From: Chloroflexota bacterium
GTDB taxonomy: Bacteria > Chloroflexota > Anaerolineae > Anaerolineales > E44-bin32
NCBI GenBank assembly: GCA_026390045.1
Contig: JAPLGR010000289.1
Location: 1-5,947 of the forward strand
Length of the DNA stretch: 5,947 bases
Direction of reading: 5' to 3'
Part shown: positions 1 through 5,813 of the stretch, in pieces
Numbering within the stretch: the stretch's first letter is position 1
Layout: each line of letters opens with the position of its first letter
Program-made: the position numbers and the translations under genes
Notes under the pieces: generated by a model
What the model was told of the DNA's origin: nothing
Databases searched by the model: none
The model's input: the letters and a program-made list of their open reading frames with translations, nothing else

Positions 1-527
1 ACCCACAAGCGATCCGCCTGATCGTTCAACACCCGGAGGGTCCAGGGGTTGATCCCGGCCCGAACGGCGATTTCGAGGGTGGTCTCGCCGGTGGACGGCG
101 AGAGGAGCTCCGCCAGGGGCAAGGCCATCGCGCTGGTGGAGCCCTCGGGAACGATGACCGGCTCGCCCACATACAGGCGGCCCGGGTTCGTGACGCGGTT
201 GAGGCGAACGATCGTGTCCTGGGCGACTCCGTTGCGCAGGCTGAGGCTGGCGAGTGTCTCGCCGAACTCGATCGGCCGCGTGGCGAGCACGCCCGAGACG
301 CCCTCGAAGCCGGGAATGACCAACTCGGCCCCCGGATAGACGAGCGAGGCGTCGGCGATACTGTTCAGCTCGACCAGGGCATCGACCGTGGTGCCGAACA
401 TGGCGGCGATTCCGGTGAGCGTGTCGCCGGGCTGGACGATGTAGACCGGGCCCGAGACCTGGGCCTGGGCCGGACTAACCGGCAGGCACAATAGCACCAA
501 CAGCAGCAGGCTAACCAGACGTCTCAT
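1..527 (-). CDS. Exported LysM-repeat protein, N-terminal part (truncated by left window edge)
   Basis: The first 175 residues are visible; the gene runs off the left edge. Residues 1-22 form a Sec signal peptide: MRR, a leucine/valine-rich core, then an AQA cleavage site before QVSGP. Residue C14 is not in a proper lipobox, so signal peptidase I is more likely than lipoprotein processing. Residues about 29-73 are a clear LysM module (YIVQPGDTL start, LNSI middle, YPGAELVIP end). Residues about 82-127 form a second, diverged LysM (GETLASLSLRNGV, LNRV, LYVGEPVIVP). A third begins near 145 (TGETTLEIAVRAGIN, LRVLN). LysM modules bind N-acetylglucosamine glycans, so the protein probably acts at the cell surface. 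The missing C-terminus may carry a catalytic domain such as an M23 peptidase; that cannot be seen. The ATG at 527 has GGAG eight bases upstream, inside the end of the DUF192 gene. The 17-nt overlap implies translational coupling. Confidence 0.9.
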   Translation of the reverse strand, partial: MRRLVSLLLLVLLCLPVSPAQAQVSGPVYIVQPGDTLTGIAAMFGTTVDALVELNSIADASLVYPGAELVIPGFEGVSGVLATRPIEFGETLASLSLRNGVAQDTIVRLNRVTNPGRLYVGEPVIVPEGSTSAMALPLAELLSPSTGETTLEIAVRAGINPWTLRVLNDQADRLW

Positions 528-888
528 CCACCCACTCCAACACGTCTCCCACGGCCAATCGGCCGAGCATCGAGGCCGTTCCTTCCAGCACGTACCGTGC
601 CGGCGAAGCTGGGATGTAAGCTCGCCAGGGAAGCGCCAGGCGGCAGTCCACGACCCGGGCCTCCGAGTCCAGCCAGGCGACACCGATCGGGAAGAAGACG
701 GCCCACATGTGGATCGAAGTGCCGACTCGGCTCTCGCCTGCCTCAACCAGCAGCAGTCCCTCGTTCTCGGGCAAATGGCGGCGAAAGGTCAGCCCCCGGA
801 GCTTGCAGGCAAAGGATTCGCACCACCGCGCCCGGATGACGGGGCTGCCACCCTTCGAGCGGTTGCGCACCTGCACCCAACGAATCAC
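511..888 (-). CDS. DUF192 family protein
   Basis: A 125-residue protein with the DUF192 fold signature: an RGL box (KLRGLTFRRHLPENEGLLL, residues 29-47), then SIHMWAVFFPIGVAWLD (58-74) and a VVD strand. A conserved proline (P87 or P93) and YVLEG (99-103) follow, with a final G-x-L-x-x-GD strand. It spans nearly the whole domain and little else. The SIHM...FPI version is the one I associate with Chloroflexota-type members; two usual residues (M-R after the aromatic) are A63-V64 here. The biochemical role of DUF192 is not established, though exported members exist. This one has no signal peptide, so it is probably cytoplasmic. I chose the GTG at 888 because GGGAGG (893-898) lies four bases upstream and the family core begins a few residues later; the reading frame stays open to about 1065 without family similarity. 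It overlaps the LysM gene, so the two are probably one operon. Confidence 0.85.
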   Translation of the reverse strand: MIRWVQVRNRSKGGSPVIRARWCESFACKLRGLTFRRHLPENEGLLLVEAGESRVGTSIHMWAVFFPIGVAWLDSEARVVDCRLALPWRAYIPASPARYVLEGTASMLGRLAVGDVLEWVDETSG

Positions 889-904
889 CAAGCCTCCCAG
901 CACG

Positions 905-930
905 AAAACGGGGCGACCGCAGCCGCCCCG
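905..930 (-). terminator. Possible weak intrinsic terminator after the response regulator gene
   Basis: Read on the minus strand, CGGGGCG (930-924) pairs perfectly with CGCCCCG (915-909) around an eight-base loop and is followed directly by TTTT (908-905). It sits between the receiver-domain stop and the DUF192 ribosome binding site. The T-tract is short, so it may attenuate rather than stop transcription. Confidence 0.4.
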
Positions 931-952
931 CCGATTGCCTGCATCGTCTGGC

Positions 953-1339
953 TCACTCCGACAGGCCGAGGATCTTCTCGACGCTCTCCAGCAATTCCTG
1001 CGGCCCGAACGGCTTGGTGATGTAGTCGTCCACCTTGGCAATGTGCAGGCCCAGGACCTTGTCAATCGACTGGGCCTTGGCGGTCACGACGACCACCGGG
1101 ATCTCGCGCAACGCGGGATCGGCCTTGACCTGCTGGTAGACCTCCCACCCGTCCATGTCTGGCATCATCAGGTCCAACAGGATCAGGTCGGGTCGCAACC
1201 GGCGGACGGTCTCCAGGCCCTCGATGCCTCCGTTCGCCCCGATGACGTTGAACCCCTTGCGGCCGAGGATCAGCCGGACGAGGTCGATCATCTCGGGTTC
1301 GTCTTCGATGCAGACGACGCGCTTCTGATCAGAAGGCAT
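953..1339 (-). CDS. Single-domain (CheY-like) response regulator
   Basis: The 128 residues are a complete receiver domain with no output domain. The acidic pocket is E12-D13 (CIEDEPE), the phospho-acceptor is D56 (LILLDLMMPDMDGWE), the switch threonine is T86 (VVVVTAK), and the conserved lysine is K109 in DDYITKPF. All active-site residues are therefore present, and the protein should accept phosphate from a histidine kinase. None is encoded in the window, so its partner is elsewhere. With no DNA-binding domain it presumably works through protein contacts, as CheY or Spo0F types do. The ATG at 1339 has GAGGG five bases upstream. The 165 nt behind it gives room for its own promoter, but I found only a weak candidate. 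The output is unknown. Confidence 0.93.
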   Translation of the reverse strand: MPSDQKRVVCIEDEPEMIDLVRLILGRKGFNVIGANGGIEGLETVRRLRPDLILLDLMMPDMDGWEVYQQVKADPALREIPVVVVTAKAQSIDKVLGLHIAKVDDYITKPFGPQELLESVEKILGLSE

Positions 1340-1504
1340 GGAGTCCCTCAGCCAAATCCCCCCGGGCAGGGTAAGTCTACACCAAGCGCAAGCCGGCGCG
1401 CAACAAGCCGCAGGTCCCAGTCAGGAGCGGGCCTGCGCATCCGACGCGCGCGAGAAACAGGGACATGGGACGGGACCGGGGTCCCCGCAGGCAGAAAGCA
1501 GGCG

Positions 1505-2428
1505 TCAGGCGCTGCCCAGAGGCTTCTCGAAATCGAGCCAGCGCTCGACCATGTCGGCCAGCTCAGCCTGGGCCTCGCGGTTGGTGGCCAGGTGAGTAGG
1601 CGGCTGGTCCGACAAGGAACCCGTTCCGCCGCCAGCCGAAGACGCGGGCTGGCCCAAGCCCACCTGGAGAACGGGAAGCCGCGCGGCGTGCATCGCATCC
1701 ACCGCGGCGCGGTGGTGCGGCAGCCGCCAGTCGTACTGCGTCACCAGGATACCGAGCGTCTCGATGTTGCGGTTGAGCTCGTGCTTGATCTGCTCCAGTG
1801 TGGCGAGGAAGAACCACAACGCCCGCAGGTCAGGGATGTGCGGTTGCGTTGGCACAAGTACTGCCTGCGCGGCGGTTAACGCGTTCACGCTCAGCGGTCC
1901 GAGGCTGGAGGGGCAATCGAGGATCGCAACGTCGAAATCATCAGCCACCGTGCTGAGGATCTTGCGCAGCACATCTTCGCGCCCCATACGCGAGATCAAT
2001 CCGAGTTCAGCCGCGGCAAGCGCCAGATCGGATGGAGCCAGGAAGAGGTAGAGCCCGGGGACAATCTCGCGCAACGTGTCCCACAGCGGCACGACGCCGG
2101 GGAGGGCGCCGCCAAAGACTTCGGCCATGCTCATCCCGGCCGCGCTCTCGACTCCGCAGAATGCCGTCAGCGTGGCCTGCGGATCGAGGTCGACCAGCAG
2201 CACCCGCCGGCCGCGTTCTGCCAGCGCGGCGCCGAGGGCGTGCACGGTGGCGGTCTTTCCTACTCCGCTCTTGTGGTTGGCGACGGCGATTGTGCGCAAG
2301 GTCAGCAGCTCATTCCAGTCGCGAGCCGGCAACCGGCGCGGCGCTGGCTGCACGGTTGGCTCGCGCTTCTCTCGGGCGCGGGGCTGCGTCTCCTCCTCGC
2401 GCACGCCTCGCAATGCCTCGGCGTCCAT
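1505..2428 (-). CDS. Orphan ParA/MinD-family ATPase
   Basis: A 307-residue protein of the deviant Walker A ATPase family, which forms ATP sandwich dimers and positions DNA or protein cargo. The core starts at about residue 44 (LRTIAVANHKSGVGKTAT). It has the signature lysine K53 and the P-loop lysine K58; S54 replaces the usual glycine. Walker A' is VLLVDLDPQATLT (76-88, D80/D82) and Walker B is FDVAILDCPSS (165-175, D171). Residues 1-43 are a charged, Arg/Glu/Pro-rich extension; in some ParAs this region contacts DNA or partner. The C-terminal stretch around 257-281 lacks the usual Arg and Glu-Ala pattern and is rich in Gly/Ser/Gln, although DQPPTHLA and the last helix align in style with other ParAs. 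No ParB or centromere-like repeat is adjacent. ATG at 2428 follows GAGGGAG by ten bases. ParA family is certain; chromosome or plasmid segregation, flagellar or carboxysome-like positioning cannot be distinguished. Confidence 0.9.
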   Translation of the reverse strand: MDAEALRGVREEETQPRAREKREPTVQPAPRRLPARDWNELLTLRTIAVANHKSGVGKTATVHALGAALAERGRRVLLVDLDPQATLTAFCGVESAAGMSMAEVFGGALPGVVPLWDTLREIVPGLYLFLAPSDLALAAAELGLISRMGREDVLRKILSTVADDFDVAILDCPSSLGPLSVNALTAAQAVLVPTQPHIPDLRALWFFLATLEQIKHELNRNIETLGILVTQYDWRLPHHRAAVDAMHAARLPVLQVGLGQPASSAGGGTGSLSDQPPTHLATNREAQAELADMVERWLDFEKPLGSA

Positions 2429-2574
2429 TATGCTTCAGCTCCCTCTCGCTGCAAGGGCCGTCACGGCGCGCCGCCGCGCTCGGGTACCGCCTGTCGGCCG
2501 CAACTCCCGCCTCCAAGCTAGCACACTCCCTCACGCAGCTGACTTACACCCGGCTTGCAGTTCATGCCGCCTCT

Positions 2575-2886
2575 TCATCCTGTGCCGCCGGCCGGGCTCG
2601 GCGCCAGCAGGCCGGCCAACGCGCCCACGGCCCCGGAGCCGATGGCCAGGAGGAGTTCGGGAATCGTCCGACCATTCATGGCCAGAAGGATCGCTCCCCC
2701 CACCGCGCCCAGGATCGCCAGCGCCAGCGCCCCGACCACGATCCTGTAGATCCACACATCCGTCTGCAGCGGTTCCGCCAGCCCAGCGATCGCGCCGGCC
2801 GGATCATCCTTGACGCGGGCCGCCAAAGCGGGATCAGCTTGCAGCGCAGCCGCCAGCTGCCCGAGCGTCGCTATCCTCTTCCCCAT
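2575..2886 (-). CDS. Small two-helix membrane protein, function unknown
   Basis: The protein has 103 residues. Residues 1-44 are cytoplasmic-looking and amphipathic (LAAALQADPALAARVKDDPA, then an Ala/Gly/Leu-rich turn). Two hydrophobic segments follow at about 45-70 (VWIYRIVVGALALAILGAVG and on) and 76-97 (PELLLAIGSGAVGALAGLLA), joined by a short NGRT turn, and the tail ends PSPAGGTG. The VWIYR...GS-AVGALAGLLAPSP pattern resembles small uncharacterised two-helix proteins that I recall from GC-rich bacteria; I know no function for them. The ATG at 2886 has an ideal AAGGAGG (2894-2900) seven bases upstream, strong evidence that the gene is real. It begins 37 nt after the hutH stop with no room for a typical promoter, so it is probably co-transcribed with hutH. 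A transport or holin-like role is only a guess. Confidence 0.8.
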   Translation of the reverse strand: MGKRIATLGQLAAALQADPALAARVKDDPAGAIAGLAEPLQTDVWIYRIVVGALALAILGAVGGAILLAMNGRTIPELLLAIGSGAVGALAGLLAPSPAGGTG

Positions 2887-2893
2887 AGCGCCC

Positions 2894-2900
2894 CCTCCTT
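2894..2900 (-). promoter_or_regulatory. Consensus Shine-Dalgarno site for the small membrane protein
   Basis: AAGGAGG on the minus strand lies seven bases before the ATG at 2886. It is the strongest ribosome binding site in the window and suggests that the small protein is translated well and independently of hutH. Confidence 0.8.
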
Positions 2901-2924
2901 CCGCTACGTCGATCCGTCAGACAC

Positions 2925-4448
2925 CTACCCCAGCGAGCCGATCGCCTTCTCCACCGCCTCGAGGATCTCGCCCGACCGGACGAGCTGCTTCATGGTGTTA
3001 TGATCAGGATACAGCGGCCTGTCCTCTTCGAGATGTGCGACGTGCTTCCGGATGACCTCACGGGCCACAGCCACTCCCCGGCCGGGCGTGTGAGTCCTGA
3101 AGTCGAGACCCTGCGCCGCCGCCATGAACTCGATCCCCAGCACCCCGTAGGCGTTGTCCAGGATCTGACCGTTCTTGAGGGCGGTGTTCATACCCATCGA
3201 GACGAAGTCCTCCTGGTCCGCCGCTGCAGGAATCGAGCCAATCGAGGCCGGGGCAGACAGGATCCGCTGCTCGACGATCAGCATGTCGGCCGTGTACTGG
3301 CTGAGCATCATGCCGGAGAACATCCCGGCACCCTTCGTGAGGAAGGCAGGCAGCCCGACGCTGAGCGCGGGATTGGTCAGCCGGTTCAACCGCCGCTCAG
3401 AGAGGACGCACACCATGGTGATCGCCGCTCCGACCATGTCCATCGGCAACGAGACCGGCGTACCCTGGAAGTTGGCGCCGGTCAACGTCAGCCCCGCCTC
3501 GGGAAGGAAGATCGGGTTGTCGCCCACGCCGTTGAGCTCTGTCTCCACCTGGGCGCGGGCAAAGGCCAGCGCATCGTGCACCGCGCCGATCACCTGCGGC
3601 GAGGAGCGCATCGAATACGCATCCTGCACCTTGCTCTTCAGCTTCCCCGTCACGAGGTCGGAACCCTCAATGCACCTCAGGATAGCCTGTGACGATCGCA
3701 TCGCGCCCGGGAACCCGCGTGCCTGGTGCAGCCTGAGGTCGTACGGCTTCATATTGGCCAGGAGTGCCTCAAGCGAGATGGCACACGCGATCTCGGCCTG
3801 CTTGAGCCAGCGCTGCATGTCATACAGGTGCAGAGCGCTCATTCCCGTGAGCAGGTTCGATCCGTTGATCGTGGCCAGGCCGTCGCGCGCCTGCAGGTCC
3901 GGAATGGGGATGCCTGCCCGCTCCATGGCCTTGCGGCCCGGCAAACGTTCTCCCCGGTAGAACGCTTCACCTTCCCCCATCAGCAGGAGGGCAATCTGAG
4001 ACATCGGGGCCAGATCGCCGGAGGCGCCGACGGATCCCTTCTGACACACGACTGGCGTCACGCCCTTGTTCAGCATCTCCACTAGTGTCAATGTGATCTC
4101 GGGCCGGCAGCCGGAGTTGCCATGCGCGTGGACGTTGATCCGGGAGGCCATCGCCGCCCGGACGTGGTCCTCGGGCGCGGGATCCCCGATGCCGGCAGCG
4201 TGGTTGTAGATCAGGTAGCGCTGGAACTCACGGACCTGCTCATCATTCAAGACAATCTCGGAGAACTCCCCGATCCCCGTGTTGACCCCGTACATGATCT
4301 CGTGGGACCGGATCTTCTCCTCGAGCATGCTGCGGCAGATCCGGATGCGCTCCAACGCTTCGGGAGCAAGGCCCACCGCCTCCCGGTCTCGTGCAATTCG
4401 CACAAGCCGATCGATGGTCAATCCCGCGCCACTCAAGACGACCGTCAT
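2925..4448 (-). CDS. hutH: Histidine ammonia-lyase (MIO aromatic amino acid lyase family)
   Basis: The enzyme should deaminate L-histidine to trans-urocanate and ammonia, the first step of histidine degradation, in the cytoplasm as a homotetramer. The 507 residues match the usual length. Numbered from the chosen ATG, the MIO cofactor triad is A142-S143-G144 in GSVGASGDLAP. The catalytic tyrosine is Y53 (YGVNTGIG), with H83, N195, Q275, Y278, R281, F327 and E413 (DQEDFVSMG). These correspond to the active-site set known from Pseudomonas HutH, including the His83 and Glu414 positions that favour histidine over phenylalanine or tyrosine lyases. Small departures are N82 where HutH usually has Ser before His83, and ANFQG for GNFHG. 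I chose ATG 4448 because GAGGAG (4455-4460) lies six bases upstream; an in-frame TTG at 4475 has no such site. No hutU, hutI or hutG is in the window, so another aromatic lyase or aminomutase activity is possible but less likely. Confidence 0.88.
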   Translation of the reverse strand: MTVVLSGAGLTIDRLVRIARDREAVGLAPEALERIRICRSMLEEKIRSHEIMYGVNTGIGEFSEIVLNDEQVREFQRYLIYNHAAGIGDPAPEDHVRAAMASRINVHAHGNSGCRPEITLTLVEMLNKGVTPVVCQKGSVGASGDLAPMSQIALLLMGEGEAFYRGERLPGRKAMERAGIPIPDLQARDGLATINGSNLLTGMSALHLYDMQRWLKQAEIACAISLEALLANMKPYDLRLHQARGFPGAMRSSQAILRCIEGSDLVTGKLKSKVQDAYSMRSSPQVIGAVHDALAFARAQVETELNGVGDNPIFLPEAGLTLTGANFQGTPVSLPMDMVGAAITMVCVLSERRLNRLTNPALSVGLPAFLTKGAGMFSGMMLSQYTADMLIVEQRILSAPASIGSIPAAADQEDFVSMGMNTALKNGQILDNAYGVLGIEFMAAAQGLDFRTHTPGRGVAVAREVIRKHVAHLEEDRPLYPDHNTMKQLVRSGEILEAVEKAIGSLG

Positions 4449-4492
4449 TCCACTCTCCTCTGGTCTGGCGCCCAACGCGCCGCAGTCGATAC

Positions 4493-4512
4493 GGCTCAGA
4501 TTCTAGGCTCAG
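4493..4512. repeat. Direct heptamer repeat flanking the hutH -10 box
   Basis: GGCTCAG occurs at 4493-4499 and again at 4506-4512, exactly flanking the six bases of the hutH -10 hexamer. A third copy is at 4642-4648, just before the acyltransferase start. The 13-base spacing of the first pair could be an operator half-site arrangement or chance. Confidence 0.5.
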
Positions 4513-4528
4513 TGGGCGCGGACTACAA
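4500..4528 (-). promoter_or_regulatory. Predicted sigma-70-type promoter for hutH
   Basis: On the minus strand TTGTAG (4528-4523) and TAGAAT (4505-4500) are separated by 17 bases. The -10 box matches five of six consensus positions and the -35 box three of six. Transcription would start near 4493, giving a leader of about 45 nt before the hutH ATG and likely reading on into the small membrane protein gene. Confidence 0.55.
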
Positions 4529-4564
4529 GGCATGGCCTCCGACCCGTGGTCAGCCGAGGATGAC

Positions 4565-4594
4565 TGGACGCATGCGCGCATGTGACCTTATAAT
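4565..4594 (+). promoter_or_regulatory. Predicted sigma-70-type promoter for the acyltransferase gene
   Basis: A perfect TATAAT lies at 4589-4594, preceded at 18 bases by TGGACG (4565-4570), which matches four of six -35 positions. It is AT-rich against a GC-rich background. Transcription would start near 4601. That leaves too short a leader for the GTG at 4612 and favours the GTG at 4651. Confidence 0.7.
4571..4582. repeat. 12-bp perfect palindrome in the acyltransferase promoter spacer
   Basis: CATGCGCGCATG is its own reverse complement and lies entirely between the -35 and -10 boxes of the plus-strand promoter. A dimeric repressor or MerR-type activator could bind such a site. No regulator is encoded in the window, so the operator role is inference. 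Confidence 0.5.
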
Positions 4595-4650
4595 GAAGAA
4601 GAACGAGTCGGGTGCAGCGAACCGACTGCGTGCCCCATCGAGGCTCAGCC

Positions 4651-5559
4651 GTGCCCAGCACTTCCCCCACCATGGAGAGCCTGACCCGCCTTGCTATGGA
4701 CGAGATCTGCGGCGTGTTTGGGCTGCCGCCCGAGGCCCATTGGCGTGGGCTGATCGAGACGCTGTTCCTCCGCACGGCGCGCAGCTTCGCCTCGTACGGG
4801 GCGGCGTTCGACCAGAAGGTTGCCCAGTGGGGACTGGACGGCGCGGCGCGTTGGGCGGTACCCCTGTTCGCCAGCGATGTGCAAGCGGATGGCATGGAGT
4901 CGATCCCGGCGAGTGGGCCACTGCTCGTCGCCGCCAATCACCCGGGATCGGTGGACGCGCTGGCCATCACCTCTCTCATCAGGCGAAGGGATCTCAAGGT
5001 TGTGGCCAGCGGGCTGGGATTCCTGCGCCACTTGCCGGAACTCAGCCGGCACCTGATCTTCGTGCCGCGCTACGACACCCAGGGCCGCATGGGGGTCGTC
5101 CGCTCGGTGATTCACCACCTGATGGATGGTGGCGCAATCCTGATCTTCCCCGGAGGCAACATCGAGCCGGACCCAGCCGTCCTGCCCGGAGCCCCGGATG
5201 CCCTGGGGGCTTGGTCGCAGAGCCTGGACGTGGTCCTCCGTCGAGTCCCCCAGGCACAGGTCGTGATCTCGATCGTGAGCGGCGTGTTGTCGCGCGCCGC
5301 GTTGCGCAACCCCCTATCCCCATTCGTCCGCTCGATGCGGGACCGCCAGAAGGTTGCCGAGATCATCCAGGTCGGCGCCCAGATGCTGCTGCGCACGCCC
5401 CTGGGCGTCGAGCCCCGCGTGACCTTCACCCGCCTGCCAGCCGCGGAGTCGCGCGAGACCCGCATGATGCAGCTCACGGCTGCTGCTCGCCGTCAGATTG
5501 AAGAACACTCCTCACGCTGGCAGGGGCAGACGGCCGATCACCGGCCGCTGACCGCCTGA
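4651..5559 (+). CDS. PlsC-like (LPLAT superfamily) acyltransferase
   Basis: A 302-residue protein of the glycerolipid acyltransferase superfamily. Block I is NHPGSVD (96-102), giving the catalytic H97 and D102 of the NHx4D motif. Block II-like sequence is HLIFVPRYD (about 134-142). Block III is ILIFPGGNIEPDP (about 163-175), where the usual FPEGT is FPGGN. Upstream, IPASGPLLVAANHPG is typical of PlsC-like proteins. It likely moves a fatty acyl group to a lipid acceptor at the inner membrane face; the acceptor cannot be read from the sequence. There is no convincing transmembrane segment, so it would be peripheral. The frame is open from GTG 4612, but I chose GTG 4651 because GAGG (4640-4643) lies seven bases upstream and the TATAAT box is at 4589-4594. 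An ATG at 4672 has no ribosome binding site. It is divergent from hutH and apparently monocistronic. Confidence 0.85.
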   Translation: MPSTSPTMESLTRLAMDEICGVFGLPPEAHWRGLIETLFLRTARSFASYGAAFDQKVAQWGLDGAARWAVPLFASDVQADGMESIPASGPLLVAANHPGSVDALAITSLIRRRDLKVVASGLGFLRHLPELSRHLIFVPRYDTQGRMGVVRSVIHHLMDGGAILIFPGGNIEPDPAVLPGAPDALGAWSQSLDVVLRRVPQAQVVISIVSGVLSRAALRNPLSPFVRSMRDRQKVAEIIQVGAQMLLRTPLGVEPRVTFTRLPAAESRETRMMQLTAAARRQIEEHSSRWQGQTADHRPLTA

Positions 5560-5813
5560 GCCGCAGGTTCCCCGAATCACGTTCTGCACAGCAAGGTTCT
5601 GGATTCTCCACAAGGCCGAGAAACATGCCGCCTGCTCCATCGTGTGCAGAGGCCCCGCCTCCCGACGACGGGAGGCATTGCAGGCGCGGGGGCAAGGCCA
5701 TCACGCGGCCGGGGCAGATCGGTGTCCAGGTGCTACGGCGCGCGGAACCATCCAGGGTCTAGGCCAAAGGAGGGCTGGCGAGGTGGAACCGACGAGTCGC
5801 TGAGGGCGGCCGA
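5560..5813. other. Non-coding interval after the acyltransferase
   Basis: About 250 nt with no reading frame that I believe. Apart from the hairpin at 5657-5676 I see no tRNA arms, no recognisable signature of RNase P RNA, SRP RNA or tmRNA, and no array of repeats. An open minus-strand frame across 5474-5704 has low-complexity content and no family pattern. Confidence 0.6.
5657..5676. terminator. Strong GC-rich hairpin downstream of the acyltransferase, possible terminator
   Basis: GCCTCCCG (5657-5664) pairs perfectly with CGGGAGGC (5669-5676) around an ACGA tetraloop. An outer pair, GCCTGC at 5630-5635 with GCAGGC at 5680-5685, could enclose it. No T-tract follows on either strand, so it is not a standard intrinsic terminator. 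It lies 97 nt after the acyltransferase stop and could act as a U-less terminator or protect the 3' end. Confidence 0.45.

Noticed and set aside
1365..1410. Promoter for the receiver gene (TTGCGC, 18 bases, TAGACT on the minus strand)
   Set aside because: Matches only three and four of six consensus positions; not distinguishable from chance.
1472..1485. GGGAC/GTCCC inverted repeat downstream of ParA as a terminator
   Set aside because: Only five base pairs with a four-base loop and no adjacent T-tract on the transcribed strand.
707..1879. Long plus-strand open frame of 390 codons
   Set aside because: It lies antisense to the DUF192, receiver and ParA genes, is Arg/Pro/Gln-rich without family pattern, and arises from the GC-rich codon bias of the genes beneath it.
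2032..3003. Plus-strand open frame of 323 codons opposite ParA and the small membrane gene
   Set aside because: Arg/Ala-rich shadow with no domain; the minus-strand genes have ribosome binding sites and recognisable motifs.
4122..5501. Plus-strand open frame of 459 codons spanning hutH antisense and the acyltransferase
   Set aside because: It reads antisense to hutH, crosses the promoter region, then runs out of frame through the acyltransferase. The composition is low-complexity Arg/Pro/Gly.
5474..5704. Minus-strand open frame of 76 codons after the acyltransferase
   Set aside because: Crosses the strong hairpin, overlaps the acyltransferase end and shows no family resemblance.
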